From: Actinomycetospora chibensis
Lineage (GTDB): Bacteria > Actinomycetota > Actinomycetes > Mycobacteriales > Pseudonocardiaceae
Direction: 5' to 3'
Assembly (NCBI RefSeq): GCF_028737215.1
Contig: NZ_JAQZAM010000004.1
Location: 307,669 to 371,668 of the forward strand
DNA length: 64,000 nucleotides
In this document: piece after piece, positions 11,967 to 22,120 of the stretch
Layout: each line of letters opens with the position of its first letter
Numbering within the stretch: the first letter of the stretch is position 1
The notes under the pieces: model-generated
Seen by the model: only the letters and a program-made list of their open reading frames with translations
What the model was told of the DNA's origin: nothing
Database searches by the model: none
Translations under genes and position numbers: made by a program

Positions 11967-13259
11967 TCAGGGGAGGAACGTCGTCGGGATCGCCGGTTCG
12001 CCGCGGGAGAGCTTGAGCCCCTCCCACGGGACCGCGACCAGGCCGCGGCGCAGGCGCTCGCGGGACTCCTCGAGGGTCGGCTGGTCGCCGGTCGGCTCGC
12101 CCTTGACCAGCAGCGGGACCGGAACGACGCGGTCGTGCTCGCCACGCTCGACGTCGGCGTCGAGGCGGTGCACGACCTCCTCGACGGCCGTGCCGGTCGG
12201 CTTGTGGCGGCGCAGCGCCGACTTCGCCCCGCCGCGCGACTCCTTCGACGAGCTGCGCTTGGCGACGGGCCGGCCCTCGACCTCGACGAGCTTGTAGACC
12301 ATGCCGGCGGTGGGCGCCCCGGAGCCGGTGACGACCGAGGTGCCCACCCCGTAGGCGTCGACGGGCTCGGCGCGCAGGGCGGCGATCGAGTGCTCGTCGA
12401 GGTCCCCGGAGATGACGACGCGGGTGCGGGTCGCCCCGAGGTCGTCGAGCTGGGCGCGGGCACGCTGGGCCAGGACGCCGAGGTCGCCGGAGTCGATGCG
12501 CACCGCGCCGAGCCCGGTGCCCGCGACCTCGACGGCGGTCGCGATGCCCTCGGTGATGTCGTAGGTGTCGACGAGCAGCGTGGTGCCGACGCCGAGCGCG
12601 TCGACCTGCGCGCGGAAGGCGTCCGCCTCCGAGTCGTGCAGCAGCGTGAAGGCGTGCGCGCTCGTGCCCGTCGTCGGCACGCCCCAGCGGCGGTGGGCCT
12701 CGAGGTTCGAGGTGGCGGCGAAGCCGGCGAGGTAGGCCGCCCGCGCCGACGCGACCGCCGCCTCCTCGTGCGTGCGGCGCGACCCCATCTCGATGAGGGG
12801 ACGGCTGTTGGCCGCCGTCGTCATCCGCGCGGCGGCCGAGGCGACGGCGCAGTCGTGGTTGAGCACCGAGAGCACGAGGGTCTCGAGCAGCACGCACTCG
12901 GCGAAGGTCCCGGTCACCGAGAGCACCGGCGAGCCCGGGAAGTACAGCTCGCCCTCCGGGTAGCCGACGACGTCGCCGTGGAAGCGGTGCCCCGAGAGGT
13001 AGTCCGCGGTGCGGTCGGTGGCGGCGCCGGCGCTCTGCAGGACCGCGATCTCGGCGTCGTCGAAGGTGAAGCGCGGCAGCGCGTCGAGCAGGCGCGCGAT
13101 GCCGGCCACGACGCCGTAGCGGCGGCCGTGGGGCAGGCTCCGCGCGAACACCTCGAACGTGCACCGCCGCTCGGCGGTGCCGTCGGCGAGGGCGGCGTCG
13201 AGCATCGTGAGCTCGTACTGGTCGGTCAGGAGCGCGGTGCTCGGCCCCGGGAACGTCAC
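11967..13259 (-). CDS. pncB: nicotinate phosphoribosyltransferase
   Basis: It makes nicotinate mononucleotide from nicotinate and PRPP with ATP, the committing step of the Preiss-Handler route. It has 430 residues. [11 protein letters not shown] at the start is a family signature; further landmarks are a conserved His near residue 200, RIDSGDLG around 275, and [16 protein letters not shown] with the C-terminal GTAVEEVV domain. GTG start. It is divergent from clpS, as Rv1330c is from Rv1331. pncA follows it, giving both salvage enzymes in one transcription unit. Confidence 0.95.
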   Translation of the reverse strand: MTFPGPSTALLTDQYELTMLDAALADGTAERRCTFEVFARSLPHGRRYGVVAGIARLLDALPRFTFDDAEIAVLQSAGAATDRTADYLSGHRFHGDVVGYPEGELYFPGSPVLSVTGTFAECVLLETLVLSVLNHDCAVASAAARMTTAANSRPLIEMGSRRTHEEAAVASARAAYLAGFAATSNLEAHRRWGVPTTGTSAHAFTLLHDSEADAFRAQVDALGVGTTLLVDTYDITEGIATAVEVAGTGLGAVRIDSGDLGVLAQRARAQLDDLGATRTRVVISGDLDEHSIAALRAEPVDAYGVGTSVVTGSGAPTAGMVYKLVEVEGRPVAKRSSSKESRGGAKSALRRHKPTGTAVEEVVHRLDADVERGEHDRVVPVPLLVKGEPTGDQPTLEESRERLRRGLVAVPWEGLKLSRGEPAIPTTFLP

Positions 13260-13327
13260 CGGGCCAGGGTAGGCGGGAGCAGCCGGTCCCCGTGCGCCCC
13301 GGGCGCCCGGGGTGTCACGATGGAGGC

Positions 13328-13687
13328 ATGTCTCCGGCCCCCCTCGCGGCAGCTCCGCCGCGCGTCGTGCCGCTCGACGTGCGTCTGTCCGCCCCGGCCG
13401 AGCCGGAGGTCGACGAGCGGACCGAGGAGGCCGTCGACGAGGCCACCCTCGCCGACACCCCCTGGCAGACCATCGTCTGGAACGACCCCGTCAACCTCAT
13501 GTCGTACGTCACCTACGTGCTCCAGAAGCTCTTCGGCTACGACAAGGCCAAGGCCACCGCGCTGATGCTCGACGTGCACCACAAGGGGCGCGCCACCGTG
13601 TCGTCGGGCAGCCGCGAGAAGGTCGAGGGCGACGTGTCCCGCCTCCACGCGGCGGGTCTCTGGGCGACGATGCAGCGGGCGAGCTGA
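13328..13687 (+). CDS. clpS: ATP-dependent Clp protease adaptor ClpS
   Basis: ClpS brings N-degron substrates to ClpAP/ClpC proteases. The 119-residue protein has a flexible N-terminal tail of about 38 residues and the core [24 protein letters not shown], then [17 protein letters not shown], nearly identical to the mycobacterial protein. GGAGG lies only one base before this ATG. CACGAT at 13316-13321 sits six bases upstream and could be a -10 element for a leaderless message; a GTG at 13292 is an alternative start. Confidence 0.93.
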   Translation: MSPAPLAAAPPRVVPLDVRLSAPAEPEVDERTEEAVDEATLADTPWQTIVWNDPVNLMSYVTYVLQKLFGYDKAKATALMLDVHHKGRATVSSGSREKVEGDVSRLHAAGLWATMQRAS

Positions 13688-13706
13688 CGCGGGTGAAGGC
13701 TCCCCA

Positions 13707-14264
13707 TTGAAGGCATGGAGACGGCAGGGCCGTGGCGATCGCGTGCGCTACGTCGCGGTGCTCGAGCGGCCCGAGGCATCGGTGCTGCGCGGGCTCATGG
13801 GCCAGATCGAGCAGATGCTCACCGGCCGCGGCGCCGAGGCGCCCGACGACGAGCTCGCCGCCCTCACCGGCATCCGCACCGGCCCGTCCACCCCACCCGA
13901 GGACCCGGTGCTCGCGCGCCTGCTGCCCGACTTCGCGTCGTCGGAGGAGAAGGACGCCGACGACCTCTCGTCGGCACTGCGCTCCATGCACGAGCCCGAG
14001 CTGATCGAGGCCAAGCGGGCGGCCATCGCCACCGTGCTCACCACCTGCCCGGCCGGTGGTGGACGGGTGGAGCTCGCGCCGTCGCAGGCCGAGGAGTGGC
14101 TGGCGGCGATCAACGACGTGCGGCTCGCGCTGGGTGTCGCGCTCGAGGTCACCGAGGACATGCCCGAGCAGCTGCCCGCGGACGATCCCCGTGCCGACCA
14201 CCTGCCCGTGTACCACTGGCTGACCTGGCTGCAGGACTCGTTGGTGATGACGCTGACGGGCTGA
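13707..14264 (+). CDS. DUF2017 family protein
   Basis: This conserved actinobacterial protein has no known function. Its 185 residues begin with KAWRRQGRGDRVRYVAVLERPE, the typical family opening, then a mostly helical acidic body ending in VYHWLTWLQDSLVMTLTG. TTG at 13707 is the only start that keeps the conserved N-terminus; GTGAAGG lies about 8 bp before it. It always sits next to clpS in this block (Rv1332), 19 bp downstream here, suggesting a link to Clp proteolysis. That role is inferred from position only. Confidence 0.8.
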   Translation: MKAWRRQGRGDRVRYVAVLERPEASVLRGLMGQIEQMLTGRGAEAPDDELAALTGIRTGPSTPPEDPVLARLLPDFASSEEKDADDLSSALRSMHEPELIEAKRAAIATVLTTCPAGGGRVELAPSQAEEWLAAINDVRLALGVALEVTEDMPEQLPADDPRADHLPVYHWLTWLQDSLVMTLTG

Positions 14265-14291
14265 GGTCCGACGCGGTCCGGCGGTCTTCCG

Positions 14292-14297
14292 TAGACT
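14292..14297 (+). promoter_or_regulatory. -10 element TAGACT for mec, leaderless start likely
   Basis: TAGACT fits the actinobacterial TANNNT -10 pattern and ends six bases before the GTG of mec, so transcription would start at or next to the start codon. No ribosome binding site is visible. Confidence 0.5.
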
Positions 14298-14303
14298 GGC
14301 GCC

Positions 14304-14786
14304 GTGCTGGTGATCCGGGCCGACCTCGTCGAGCAGATGGTCGCGCACGCCCGTCGGGACCACCCGGACGAGGCCTGCGGCATCCTCGCGGGCCCCGACG
14401 ACGGCTCCGACCGGCCCGAGCGCTTCGTGCCGATGGAGAACGCCGAGCGCTCGCCGACCTTCTACCGCTTCGACTCGATGGAGCAGCTGAAGGTCTACAA
14501 GGCGATGGACGCGAACGACGAGATCCCCGTCGTCGTCTACCACTCGCACACCGCCACCGAGCCGTACCCGTCGCGCACCGACATCTCGCTGGCGCAGGAG
14601 CCGTTCGCGCACTACGTGCTCGTCGGCACCCGCGATCCCGAGGAGCACGAGCTGCGCTCGTACCGGATCGTCGACGGCGAGGTCACCGAGGAGGAGGTGC
14701 AGGTGGTGGAGAACTACATGTTCAGCCACACCGGCGCCTCCGACGTCCCCGATCAGGCCGGCGTGCCGGATCCCACCCGCTCCTGA
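14304..14786 (+). CDS. mec: JAMM/MPN+ zinc metallopeptidase, CysO-cysteine hydrolase
   Basis: In M. tuberculosis Mec (Rv1334) cuts cysteine off the C-terminus of the sulfur carrier CysO. This 160-residue homologue keeps the JAMM site: E23 (DEACGIL), H80 and H82 (HSHTATEPYPSRTD), S90 and D93. It precedes cysO and cysM as in M. tuberculosis. Because the CysO here has two residues after its diglycine, this peptidase may also have to trim the precursor; that is inference by analogy with QbsD. Confidence 0.92.
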   Translation: MLVIRADLVEQMVAHARRDHPDEACGILAGPDDGSDRPERFVPMENAERSPTFYRFDSMEQLKVYKAMDANDEIPVVVYHSHTATEPYPSRTDISLAQEPFAHYVLVGTRDPEEHELRSYRIVDGEVTEEEVQVVENYMFSHTGASDVPDQAGVPDPTRS

Positions 14787-14811
14787 CGTCCCTGGTCGGC
14801 GTCGCCGCAGG

Positions 14812-14835
14812 TCCGCGCGGGTAGGCCCGCACGGA
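14812..14835 (+). terminator. hairpin between mec and cysO
   Basis: TCCGCGCGGG (14812-14821) pairs with CCCGCACGGA (14826-14835) over a TAGG loop, with one C-A mismatch. It lies 25 bp after the mec stop in a 120-bp gap. No T run follows. It may terminate mec or tune read-through into cysO. Confidence 0.45.
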
Positions 14836-14906
14836 CGCGGAATGTCGCGCCACCATGGGACGCTGTCCTCTCTGTACCGACGTCCACCCCGACCCGGAGG
14901 GAACCC

Positions 14907-16158
<1,252 letters not shown>

Positions 16159-16225
16159 CGTCGTGGTCGCCACCCCGGGCATGGTCCAGGGGTTCCACCC
16201 CACGCGGATCCGGCGCCCCCGGTCG

Positions 16226-16231
16226 TAGTGT
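16226..16231 (+). promoter_or_regulatory. -10 element TAGTGT for the rhomboid gene
   Basis: TAGTGT fits TANNNT and ends seven bases before the GTG at 16239, again placing the transcription start at the start codon. A short GGGAG also lies in this gap, so a leadered alternative is not excluded. Confidence 0.4.
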
Positions 16232-16238
16232 CGGGAGC

Positions 16239-16889
16239 GTGACCAGCCCGTCCGGTGTCCCGGCGAGATCCGCGCCCCGCATCTGGCCCGCGCAGCCGCT
16301 GCGTGCGGCGGTGACGATCACCGCGATCGTTGCGCTCCTGTGGGTGCTCGAGATCCTCGACCGCACGGTGTTCGTCGCGATCGACCCGCCGCAGGGTCTC
16401 GACGACGACGGCATCATCCCGCGCACGTTCGACGGCCTCGGCGGCATCCTGTGGGCGCCGTTCCTGCACGGGGGCTTCGAGCACCTGGCGAGCAACACCG
16501 TCCCGCTGCTGGTGTTCGGGTTCCTCGTCCTCGCGGGCGGGCTCGGCCAGTTCCTCGCCGTCACCACGGTGATCTGGGTGGTCAGCGGGGTCGGCACCTG
16601 GCTCATCGGCAGCCCGGGCTCGACGATCGGCGCCTCGGGCGTCATCTTCGGATGGTTCGCGTTCCTGCTGGTCCGCGGCTTCTTCGCGCGCTCGGTGGGG
16701 CAGATCGTGCTCGCCGTCGTCCTCTTCGGAATCTACGGGTCGCTGCTGTTCGGCGTGCTGCCGAGCAACCCCGGCATCTCGTGGCAGGCGCACCTGTGCG
16801 GAGCGATCGGCGGGGTCGTCGCGGCCCGGTTCACCGTCGCGGCGGACCGTCGCCGGCCGGGGCCGACCACGGCGCCCGCGGTGTCGTGA
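16239..16889 (+). CDS. rhomboid family intramembrane serine protease
   Basis: This 216-residue membrane protein has about six helices. The catalytic serine lies in GSTIGASGVIFGWFAF (GASG motif, around residue 133) and the partner histidine in WQAHLCGAIGGVVAARF near residue 190. HGGFEHLASNTVPLLVFG gives the family's conserved His and Asn in helix 2. Rhomboids cut single-pass membrane proteins inside the membrane. It occupies the position of Rv1337 after cysM. The substrate is unknown. The GTG at 16239 replaces a longer frame that begins inside cysM. Confidence 0.9.
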   Translation: MTSPSGVPARSAPRIWPAQPLRAAVTITAIVALLWVLEILDRTVFVAIDPPQGLDDDGIIPRTFDGLGGILWAPFLHGGFEHLASNTVPLLVFGFLVLAGGLGQFLAVTTVIWVVSGVGTWLIGSPGSTIGASGVIFGWFAFLLVRGFFARSVGQIVLAVVLFGIYGSLLFGVLPSNPGISWQAHLCGAIGGVVAARFTVAADRRRPGPTTAPAVS

Positions 16890-16963
16890 GGCAAGGGGGT
16901 CCGTGATCGTTCCGTGACCCGGGTGGTCCTCCCGGGCCTGTGCGTTCGGAGAGGTCAGGCCCG

Positions 16964-16969
16964 TAGGGT
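16964..16969 (+). promoter_or_regulatory. -10 element TAGGGT for the metallo-hydrolase gene
   Basis: TAGGGT ends six bases before the GTG at 16976 and matches TANNNT. No Shine-Dalgarno sequence is present, consistent with a leaderless message. Confidence 0.5.
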
Positions 16970-16975
16970 GCGCTC

Positions 16976-17734
16976 GTGGAACTGACCGTCCTGGGGTGCT
17001 CCGGCAGCGGCGCCGGCCCCCACTCCGCGGCCTCGAGCTACCTCGTCACCGCGGACGACACGTCCGTCGTGCTCGACCTCGGCAACGGCGCGTTCGGGGT
17101 GCTCCAGCGGCACGTCGACCCGTTCGAGATCGACGCGGTGGTCCTGTCCCACCTGCACCCCGATCACTGCGCCGACATCTCCGGGCTGATCGTCCACCGG
17201 CGCTACCACCCCGACGGGCCCGGCAAGATCGTTCCGCTGCACGGCCCGACCGAGTCCGAGGTGCGCCTTGCCGTCGCCTACGCGCCGTCGTCCGACGAGC
17301 GGGTCGCGACCGACCTCAGCGACGTCTTCATCCATCGCCCGTTCGCGCTCGGGCCGGCTGCGATCGGGCCGATCGCGCTGACGAGCGCCCCCGTCGACCA
17401 CCCCTGCGAGGCCTACGGCACCCGGTTCGAGCACGAGGGCCGGACGCTCGTCTACTCCGGCGACACCGGGCCGTGCCGCGAGCTCGTCGAGCTCGCCCGC
17501 GACGCGGACGTGCTGCTGTGCGAGTCCACGTGGAGCGACGGACCCGAGCGGCCGCGCGGGGTGCACCTGTCGGGCAAGCAGGCCGGGCGCACCGCCCGCC
17601 AGGCCGGCGTCAAGCGCCTGCTGCTCACCCACGTCCCCGCCTGGGCCGACGGGCAGGCCCTGCTCGCCGAGGCCAAGGAGGAGTACCCGGGTCCGGTCGA
17701 GCTCGTCGTCCCGGACGGGTGCTACGAGATCTAG
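16976..17734 (+). CDS. metallo-beta-lactamase-fold phosphodiesterase, Rv1339-like
   Basis: The 252-residue protein has the metal motif H59-x-H61-x-D63-H64 (SHLHPDHCAD), then STWSDG and a late LLLTHVPAW histidine. It is the positional and sequence counterpart of Rv1339, reported to hydrolyse cyclic AMP. A cAMP phosphodiesterase role is inferred; a tRNase Z-like function is the alternative. In mycobacteria murI lies just upstream, but here the rhomboid gene is next. Its TAG is directly abutted by the stop of the facing MFS gene. Confidence 0.85.
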   Translation: MELTVLGCSGSGAGPHSAASSYLVTADDTSVVLDLGNGAFGVLQRHVDPFEIDAVVLSHLHPDHCADISGLIVHRRYHPDGPGKIVPLHGPTESEVRLAVAYAPSSDERVATDLSDVFIHRPFALGPAAIGPIALTSAPVDHPCEAYGTRFEHEGRTLVYSGDTGPCRELVELARDADVLLCESTWSDGPERPRGVHLSGKQAGRTARQAGVKRLLLTHVPAWADGQALLAEAKEEYPGPVELVVPDGCYEI

Positions 17735-19153
17735 CTAGACCCGCGCCGGCTCCGGCGTCCCCGCCCGCTGCGGGGCCGGGACGAGCAGCGCGACCAGCGC
17801 CGCGATCGCGACCACGACCGCCGCGACGGTGAACGCCGCCGTCGTGCCCGACGTCGAGGCGACGGGCGCAGGCGCGCCCTCGGCGGTCAGCGTCGCCGTG
17901 TGCGCGGCCGCCAGCGTCGAGAGCACCGAGAGGCCGACGGCGCCGCCGATCTGCCGCGAGGTGGTGACGAGCCCGCTGACCAGGCCCGCGAGGCCGCCGT
18001 CGACCCCGCTCGTCGCCGCCGTCGTCACCGCGGGGAAGACGATGCCCATGCCGAGCGACACCGCGATGCCCGGCCCGAGGATGCCGGCCGCCCAGCTCGT
18101 GGTCGGCGTCAGCAGCGAGAACCACGCGAAGCCCGCCGCGGTCAGCGTCGCCCCCGCGACGATCATCGCCCGGGCGCCGAGCCGGGACACCAGCCGCGAG
18201 GAGATCTGCGAGCCGACCACCACCGACGCGGACTGCGGCAGGAACGCCAGGCCCGCTGTCAGTGCGTCGAAGCCCAGGACGCCCTGCATGTGCAGCGAGA
18301 CGAAGAACCACATCGAGAACATCGCCGACGTGATGAGCAGGATGACGACGTTCGCGGTGCTCACCGCGCGGATGCGGAACACCCAGAGCGGCACCAGCGG
18401 GTGGCGGCTGCGGCGCTGGACCACCAGGAACGCCGTGAGCAGCACGACCGCGCCCGCCATGCTGCCCAGCACGCGCGCCGAGGTCCACGGCGAGGACTCC
18501 AGCGACACCACCCCGTAGACCAGGGCGACCAGGCCCGCCGTGACCAGGACGGCGCCGGCGACGTCGAGCCCCGGCCGCTGCTCGGCGCGGGTCTCGCGGA
18601 CCACGGCGAGGGTCAGCAGCACGGTGAGGGCGACGACGGGCACGTTGACCAGGAAGATCCAGCGCCAGCTCAGCAGGCCCACGAGCACGCCACCGGCCAG
18701 CCCACCCGCGGCGCCCCCGACTCCGCCCATCGCCGACCACCAGCCGAAGGCCTTCGCGCGCGCCGCGCCCTCGGCGTACGTCGTCTGCAGGATGACCAGC
18801 GACGCGGGGGAGAGCACCGCCCCGCCCAGGCCCTGGGCCGCGCGGGCGGCGAGCAGCAGCGCCGGGTCGTTCGCGAGCCCGCCGACGAGGCTGGCGAACC
18901 CGAAGAGCCCGAGCCCGACGAGGAACATGCGGCGTCGGCCGAAGTAGTCCGCCGCCCGGCCGCCCAGCAGCAGGAACCCCGCGAACGCCAGCGTGTAGGC
19001 GTTGACGACCCAGGCCAGCCCCTCGGCGTCGAACCCGAGCGCGGTGCGCATCGCGGGCAGCGCGACGTTCACGACCGAGACGTCGAGCACGACCATGAAC
19101 TGGGCGAGGCAGCTCGCGAGGAGCACGAGCCCGGTCCGGCCGTCGGTACGCAC
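17735..19153 (-). CDS. MFS drug exporter, DHA2 (14-helix) family
   Basis: The 472-residue protein has about 14 hydrophobic helices. Motif D1-like LDVSVVNVALPAM lies in helix 1 (Asp and Asn conserved in DHA2 exporters), motif A GGRAADYFGRRRMF follows helix 2, and motif C-like GGVGGAAGGLAGGVLVG lies in helix 5. It probably exports toxic organic compounds by proton antiport. It is inserted on the opposite strand between two genes that are neighbours in mycobacteria, so it is a lineage-specific addition. No regulator lies beside it. GTG start. Confidence 0.88.
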   Translation of the reverse strand: MRTDGRTGLVLLASCLAQFMVVLDVSVVNVALPAMRTALGFDAEGLAWVVNAYTLAFAGFLLLGGRAADYFGRRRMFLVGLGLFGFASLVGGLANDPALLLAARAAQGLGGAVLSPASLVILQTTYAEGAARAKAFGWWSAMGGVGGAAGGLAGGVLVGLLSWRWIFLVNVPVVALTVLLTLAVVRETRAEQRPGLDVAGAVLVTAGLVALVYGVVSLESSPWTSARVLGSMAGAVVLLTAFLVVQRRSRHPLVPLWVFRIRAVSTANVVILLITSAMFSMWFFVSLHMQGVLGFDALTAGLAFLPQSASVVVGSQISSRLVSRLGARAMIVAGATLTAAGFAWFSLLTPTTSWAAGILGPGIAVSLGMGIVFPAVTTAATSGVDGGLAGLVSGLVTTSRQIGGAVGLSVLSTLAAAHTATLTAEGAPAPVASTSGTTAAFTVAAVVVAIAALVALLVPAPQRAGTPEPARV

Positions 19154-19199
19154 GACCGTCGAAGTTAGCCCGACGAACCGTCGCGTGCCGGGTGGCTCC

Positions 19200-19205
19200 T
19201 AGGGT
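19200..19205 (+). promoter_or_regulatory. -10 element TAGGGT for rph
   Basis: TAGGGT ends eight bases before the GTG of rph at 19214 and fits the pattern also seen before mec, the rhomboid and the metallo-hydrolase genes. The rph-rdgB pair probably starts here. Confidence 0.45.
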
Positions 19206-19213
19206 GGTCGCTC

Positions 19214-19957
19214 GTGGCACGCAGCGATGGCAGGCAGGACGACGAGCTCCGCGAGATCAGCATCCGGCGCGGGTTCCAGCAGCACCCCGCGGGATCGGTG
19301 CTCGTCTCGTTCGGGCAGACGACGGTGCTGTGCGCGGCGAGCGTCACCGAGGGCGTCCCGCGCTGGCGCCAGGGCAGCGGGCTCGGCTGGCTCACCGCCG
19401 AGTACGCGATGCTCCCCTCGGCGACGCACAGCCGCAGCGACCGGGAGTCGGTGAAGGGCCGGGTCGGCGGCCGCACGCACGAGATCAGCCGCCTGGTGGG
19501 CCGGTCGCTGCGCGCGGCGATCGACCTGCGCGCGCTCGGCGAGAACACCATCCAGCTCGACTGCGACGTCCTGCAGGCCGACGGCGGCACCCGGACCGCG
19601 GCGATCACCGGCGCCTACGTCGCCCTGGCCGACGCCGTGACCTGGCTGCGCGCCCACAAGCGCCTCGCCGACCCCCAGCCGCTCTCGTGCTCGATCGCCG
19701 CGGTGTCCGTGGGTGTCGTCGACGGACGTGTGCGCCTCGACCTGCCCTACGAGGAGGACTCGCGGGCCGAGGTCGACATGAACGTCGTCGCCACCGACAC
19801 CGGCACGCTCGTCGAGGTCCAGGGCACCGGCGAGGGCGCCACCTACACCCGCGCCACGCTCGACGCGATGCTCGACTCGGCGCTCGCCGGCTGCGCGCGG
19901 CTCACCGAGCTCCAGGTCGCCGCACTCGCCGAGCCGTACCCGGGGGAGCTTCCGTGA
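19214..19957 (+). CDS. rph: ribonuclease PH
   Basis: This phosphate-dependent 3'-5' exoribonuclease trims tRNA precursors. The 247-residue protein opens with [15 protein letters not shown], then [17 protein letters not shown], the RNA-binding loop [23 protein letters not shown] and the phosphate-site region [21 protein letters not shown]. The length is typical. Its stop overlaps the rdgB GTG, as in Rv1340-Rv1341. Confidence 0.97.
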   Translation: MARSDGRQDDELREISIRRGFQQHPAGSVLVSFGQTTVLCAASVTEGVPRWRQGSGLGWLTAEYAMLPSATHSRSDRESVKGRVGGRTHEISRLVGRSLRAAIDLRALGENTIQLDCDVLQADGGTRTAAITGAYVALADAVTWLRAHKRLADPQPLSCSIAAVSVGVVDGRVRLDLPYEEDSRAEVDMNVVATDTGTLVEVQGTGEGATYTRATLDAMLDSALAGCARLTELQVAALAEPYPGELP

Positions 19958-20565
19958 AGGTCCTGCTGGCCACCCGGAACGACGCCAAGCTCGCGGAGCT
20001 GCGCCGGCTCGTCGAGGGACGGGGCTTGGAGGGCTTGGAGATCAGGGGGCTCGACGACGTCCCCGAGTTCCCCGAGGCCCCCGAGACCGGCGCGACGTTC
20101 GAGGAGAACGCGCTGGCCAAGGCCCGCGACGCGGCCGCGGCGACGGGCCTCGTGGCTGTCGCCGACGATTCCGGGCTCGCCGTGGACGCGCTGAACGGGA
20201 TGCCCGGGGTGCTCTCGGCGCGGTGGTCGGGGCGTGGGGGCGCGCGGACCGAGCGCGACGCCGCGAACCTCGCGCTCGTCCTCGACCAGATGGCCGACGT
20301 CCCCGAGGACCGGCGCGGCGCCGCGTTCGTGTGCGCCGCGGCCGCCGCCCACCCCGACGGCCGCGAGGTCGTCGTCGTCGAACGCTGGCCGGGCCGGCTG
20401 GTGCGTTCGCCGCGGGGCCTCAACGGCTTCGGCTACGACCCCGCGTTCGTCCCCGAGGGCGAGTCGCGCACCTCGGCGGAGATGGCGCCGGAGGAGAAGG
20501 ACGCGGTCTCCCACCGCTCGCGGGCGCTGCGGGCGCTGCTGCCCCGGCTGTCGGAGCTGGGCTAG
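19954..20565 (+). CDS. rdgB: XTP/dITP diphosphatase
   Basis: The enzyme removes deaminated purine nucleotides (dITP, XTP) from the pool by hydrolysing them to monophosphates. Motifs in its 203 residues are [12 protein letters not shown] at the start, [47 protein letters not shown] and the C-terminal SHRSRAL. A short in-frame duplication gives GLEGLE at residues 26-31 (GGCTTGGAG twice at 20024-20041), a little local repeat absent from the family core. It overlaps rph by four bases. Confidence 0.96.
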   Translation: MKVLLATRNDAKLAELRRLVEGRGLEGLEIRGLDDVPEFPEAPETGATFEENALAKARDAAAATGLVAVADDSGLAVDALNGMPGVLSARWSGRGGARTERDAANLALVLDQMADVPEDRRGAAFVCAAAAAHPDGREVVVVERWPGRLVRSPRGLNGFGYDPAFVPEGESRTSAEMAPEEKDAVSHRSRALRALLPRLSELG

Positions 20566-20568
20566 CAC

Positions 20569-21168
20569 GTGACCGACCAGTACTTCTCGGAGCAGCCCGG
20601 GTCGGCGTCGGACCCGGTGTCGTTCCGTCTCGAGGTCGGCGGGGTCGCGCTCGACCTCACCACCGACGCCGGGGTGTTCTCGCGGGGCCGGCTCGACAAG
20701 GGCACCCGGGTGCTCCTCACGCACGCCCCCGAGCCGGCCGAGGGCGACCTGCTGGACCTCGGCTGCGGCTACGGGCCCATCGCGCTCTGGCTCGCCGCGC
20801 AGCGACCGGGGGCGACGGTCTGGGCGGTGGACGTCAACGACCGCGCCCTGGACCTCGTGCGGGCCAACGCGGCAGCGGCGCGCCTGTCCAACGTCCGTGT
20901 CTGCCGGCCCGACGAGGTGCCCGACGACGTGCGGTTCACCCAGCTCTGGTCCAACCCACCGATCCGCTCGGGCAAGGCCGCGCTGCACGAGCTGCTGCTG
21001 CGCTGGCTGCCGCGCGTCGACGGGCCCTCCTACCTCGTCGTCAGCAAGAACCTGGGCTCGGACTCGCTCGCCCGCTGGCTCGCCGAGCAGGGCCATCCGA
21101 CCACCCGGCTGTCGTCGAACGCGGGATTCCGGGTGCTCGCCGTCGAGAGATCGGAGACCGTGGCGTGA
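20569..21168 (+). CDS. class I SAM-dependent methyltransferase, RsmC/small-domain type
   Basis: The 199-residue protein has the SAM-binding motif LLDLGCGYGPIALWLA near residue 65, AVDVNDRAL, and the catalytic SNPPIRSGK motif near residue 126. The NPP motif marks N-methylation of nucleic-acid bases. The RsmC/RlmG-like sequence suggests guanine methylation in rRNA, but it lacks the N-terminal half of E. coli RsmC, so the target is open. It starts 3 bp after rdgB stops and overlaps the next gene by GTGA, so it belongs to the rph-rdgB unit. Confidence 0.85.
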   Translation: MTDQYFSEQPGSASDPVSFRLEVGGVALDLTTDAGVFSRGRLDKGTRVLLTHAPEPAEGDLLDLGCGYGPIALWLAAQRPGATVWAVDVNDRALDLVRANAAAARLSNVRVCRPDEVPDDVRFTQLWSNPPIRSGKAALHELLLRWLPRVDGPSYLVVSKNLGSDSLARWLAEQGHPTTRLSSNAGFRVLAVERSETVA

Positions 21169-22001
21169 TCTCCTACGCGCACGAGGGCAACGGCGTCCCC
21201 GTCGTCTGCCTGCACGGCTGGCCCGGGGCGGCGTCCGACTACCGCGCGCTGCTGCCGCTGCTCGAGCGCGACGCCCAGGTCGTCGTGCCCGAGCTGCTCG
21301 GCTTCGGGGCCTCCTTCACGCCGTCCGACATGGACCGGCCGGCGACGGACTTCGGCCGCGATGCCCAGTCCGCCGCGGTGATCGAGCTGATGGACCACCT
21401 GGGCTTCGACGACGCGGTGCTGGTCGGGTACGACGTGGGCTCGACGACGGCGTCGCACCTCGCGCGGACCCGTCCCGAGCGTGTCCGGGCCCTGGTGCTG
21501 GGCAACGCGATCCACCCCGGCTCGGCGGCGGCCTCGCTCGACGACGACCACCGCGCCGAGTTCTGGTACCAGGACTTCCACCAGCTGGCGCTCGCGTCGC
21601 GGCTGGTGGACGGGTCCACGGCGAACGTGCGGGCGTACCTCGAGCACTTCTGGTCGCACTGGGGGCACCGGGCGATCGCGACGGACGGGGTCACCGACGA
21701 GCTGGTCGAGGCCTACGCGCGTCCGGGCGCGTTCACGACCTCGGTCAACTGGTACCGATCGGGGTCGGCGACCCTGGCCACGGCGCTCGCGATGCGCGGG
21801 CAGGAGCCACCGTCGCCGGTCACCGTGCCCACCACGGTGCTCTGGGGCGACCAGGACCCGCTCTTCCCGCCCCGGCTCGCCGAGGGGCTGGAGCGGGCGT
21901 TCACCGACCTGCGCGGCGTGCACCACCTCGAGGACGTGGGGCACTTCGTGCCCCTCGAGGCGGCGAACGAGGTCGCGGCGGCGGTGCGGGCGCTGCTGTA
22001 G
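21165..22001 (+). CDS. alpha/beta hydrolase with aspartate nucleophile (epoxide hydrolase-like)
   Basis: The 278-residue protein has the oxyanion motif HGWPG, the nucleophile elbow GYDVGS with D90 in place of Ser, then D231 (WGDQDPLF) and H260 (VGHFVPLE). Asp nucleophile plus HGxP is typical of epoxide hydrolases and haloalkane dehalogenases. The cap helices include WYQDFHQLA and a Tyr-rich stretch (SVNWYRSGS) that could protonate an epoxide. The substrate is unknown. It overlaps the methyltransferase by four bases and is followed by a large nested palindrome. Confidence 0.83.
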   Translation: MISYAHEGNGVPVVCLHGWPGAASDYRALLPLLERDAQVVVPELLGFGASFTPSDMDRPATDFGRDAQSAAVIELMDHLGFDDAVLVGYDVGSTTASHLARTRPERVRALVLGNAIHPGSAAASLDDDHRAEFWYQDFHQLALASRLVDGSTANVRAYLEHFWSHWGHRAIATDGVTDELVEAYARPGAFTTSVNWYRSGSATLATALAMRGQEPPSPVTVPTTVLWGDQDPLFPPRLAEGLERAFTDLRGVHHLEDVGHFVPLEAANEVAAAVRALL

Positions 22002-22005
22002 GGCT

Positions 22006-22069
22006 TGATCGCTCCCGGTGCTCCAGCGGGCCCGCTGGAGCGGGCTCGTCGGAGCACTCGGAGCGATCA
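22006..22069 (+). terminator. 64-bp nested palindrome after the hydrolase gene
   Basis: Three shells of complementarity lie in order: TGATCGCTCC (22006-22015) with GGAGCGATCA (22060-22069), GTGCTCC (22018-22024) with GGAGCAC (22051-22057), and the self-complementary AGCGGGCCCGCT (22025-22036) inside. It starts 4 bp after the stop codon. It could end the rph-rdgB-hydrolase transcript or form a cruciform; no T run follows. Confidence 0.6.
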
Positions 22070-22120
22070 TGACCCGATCTCGTATCGTGAGGTCGGTCGC
22101 GGTTGTCGACCAATGGCAGA

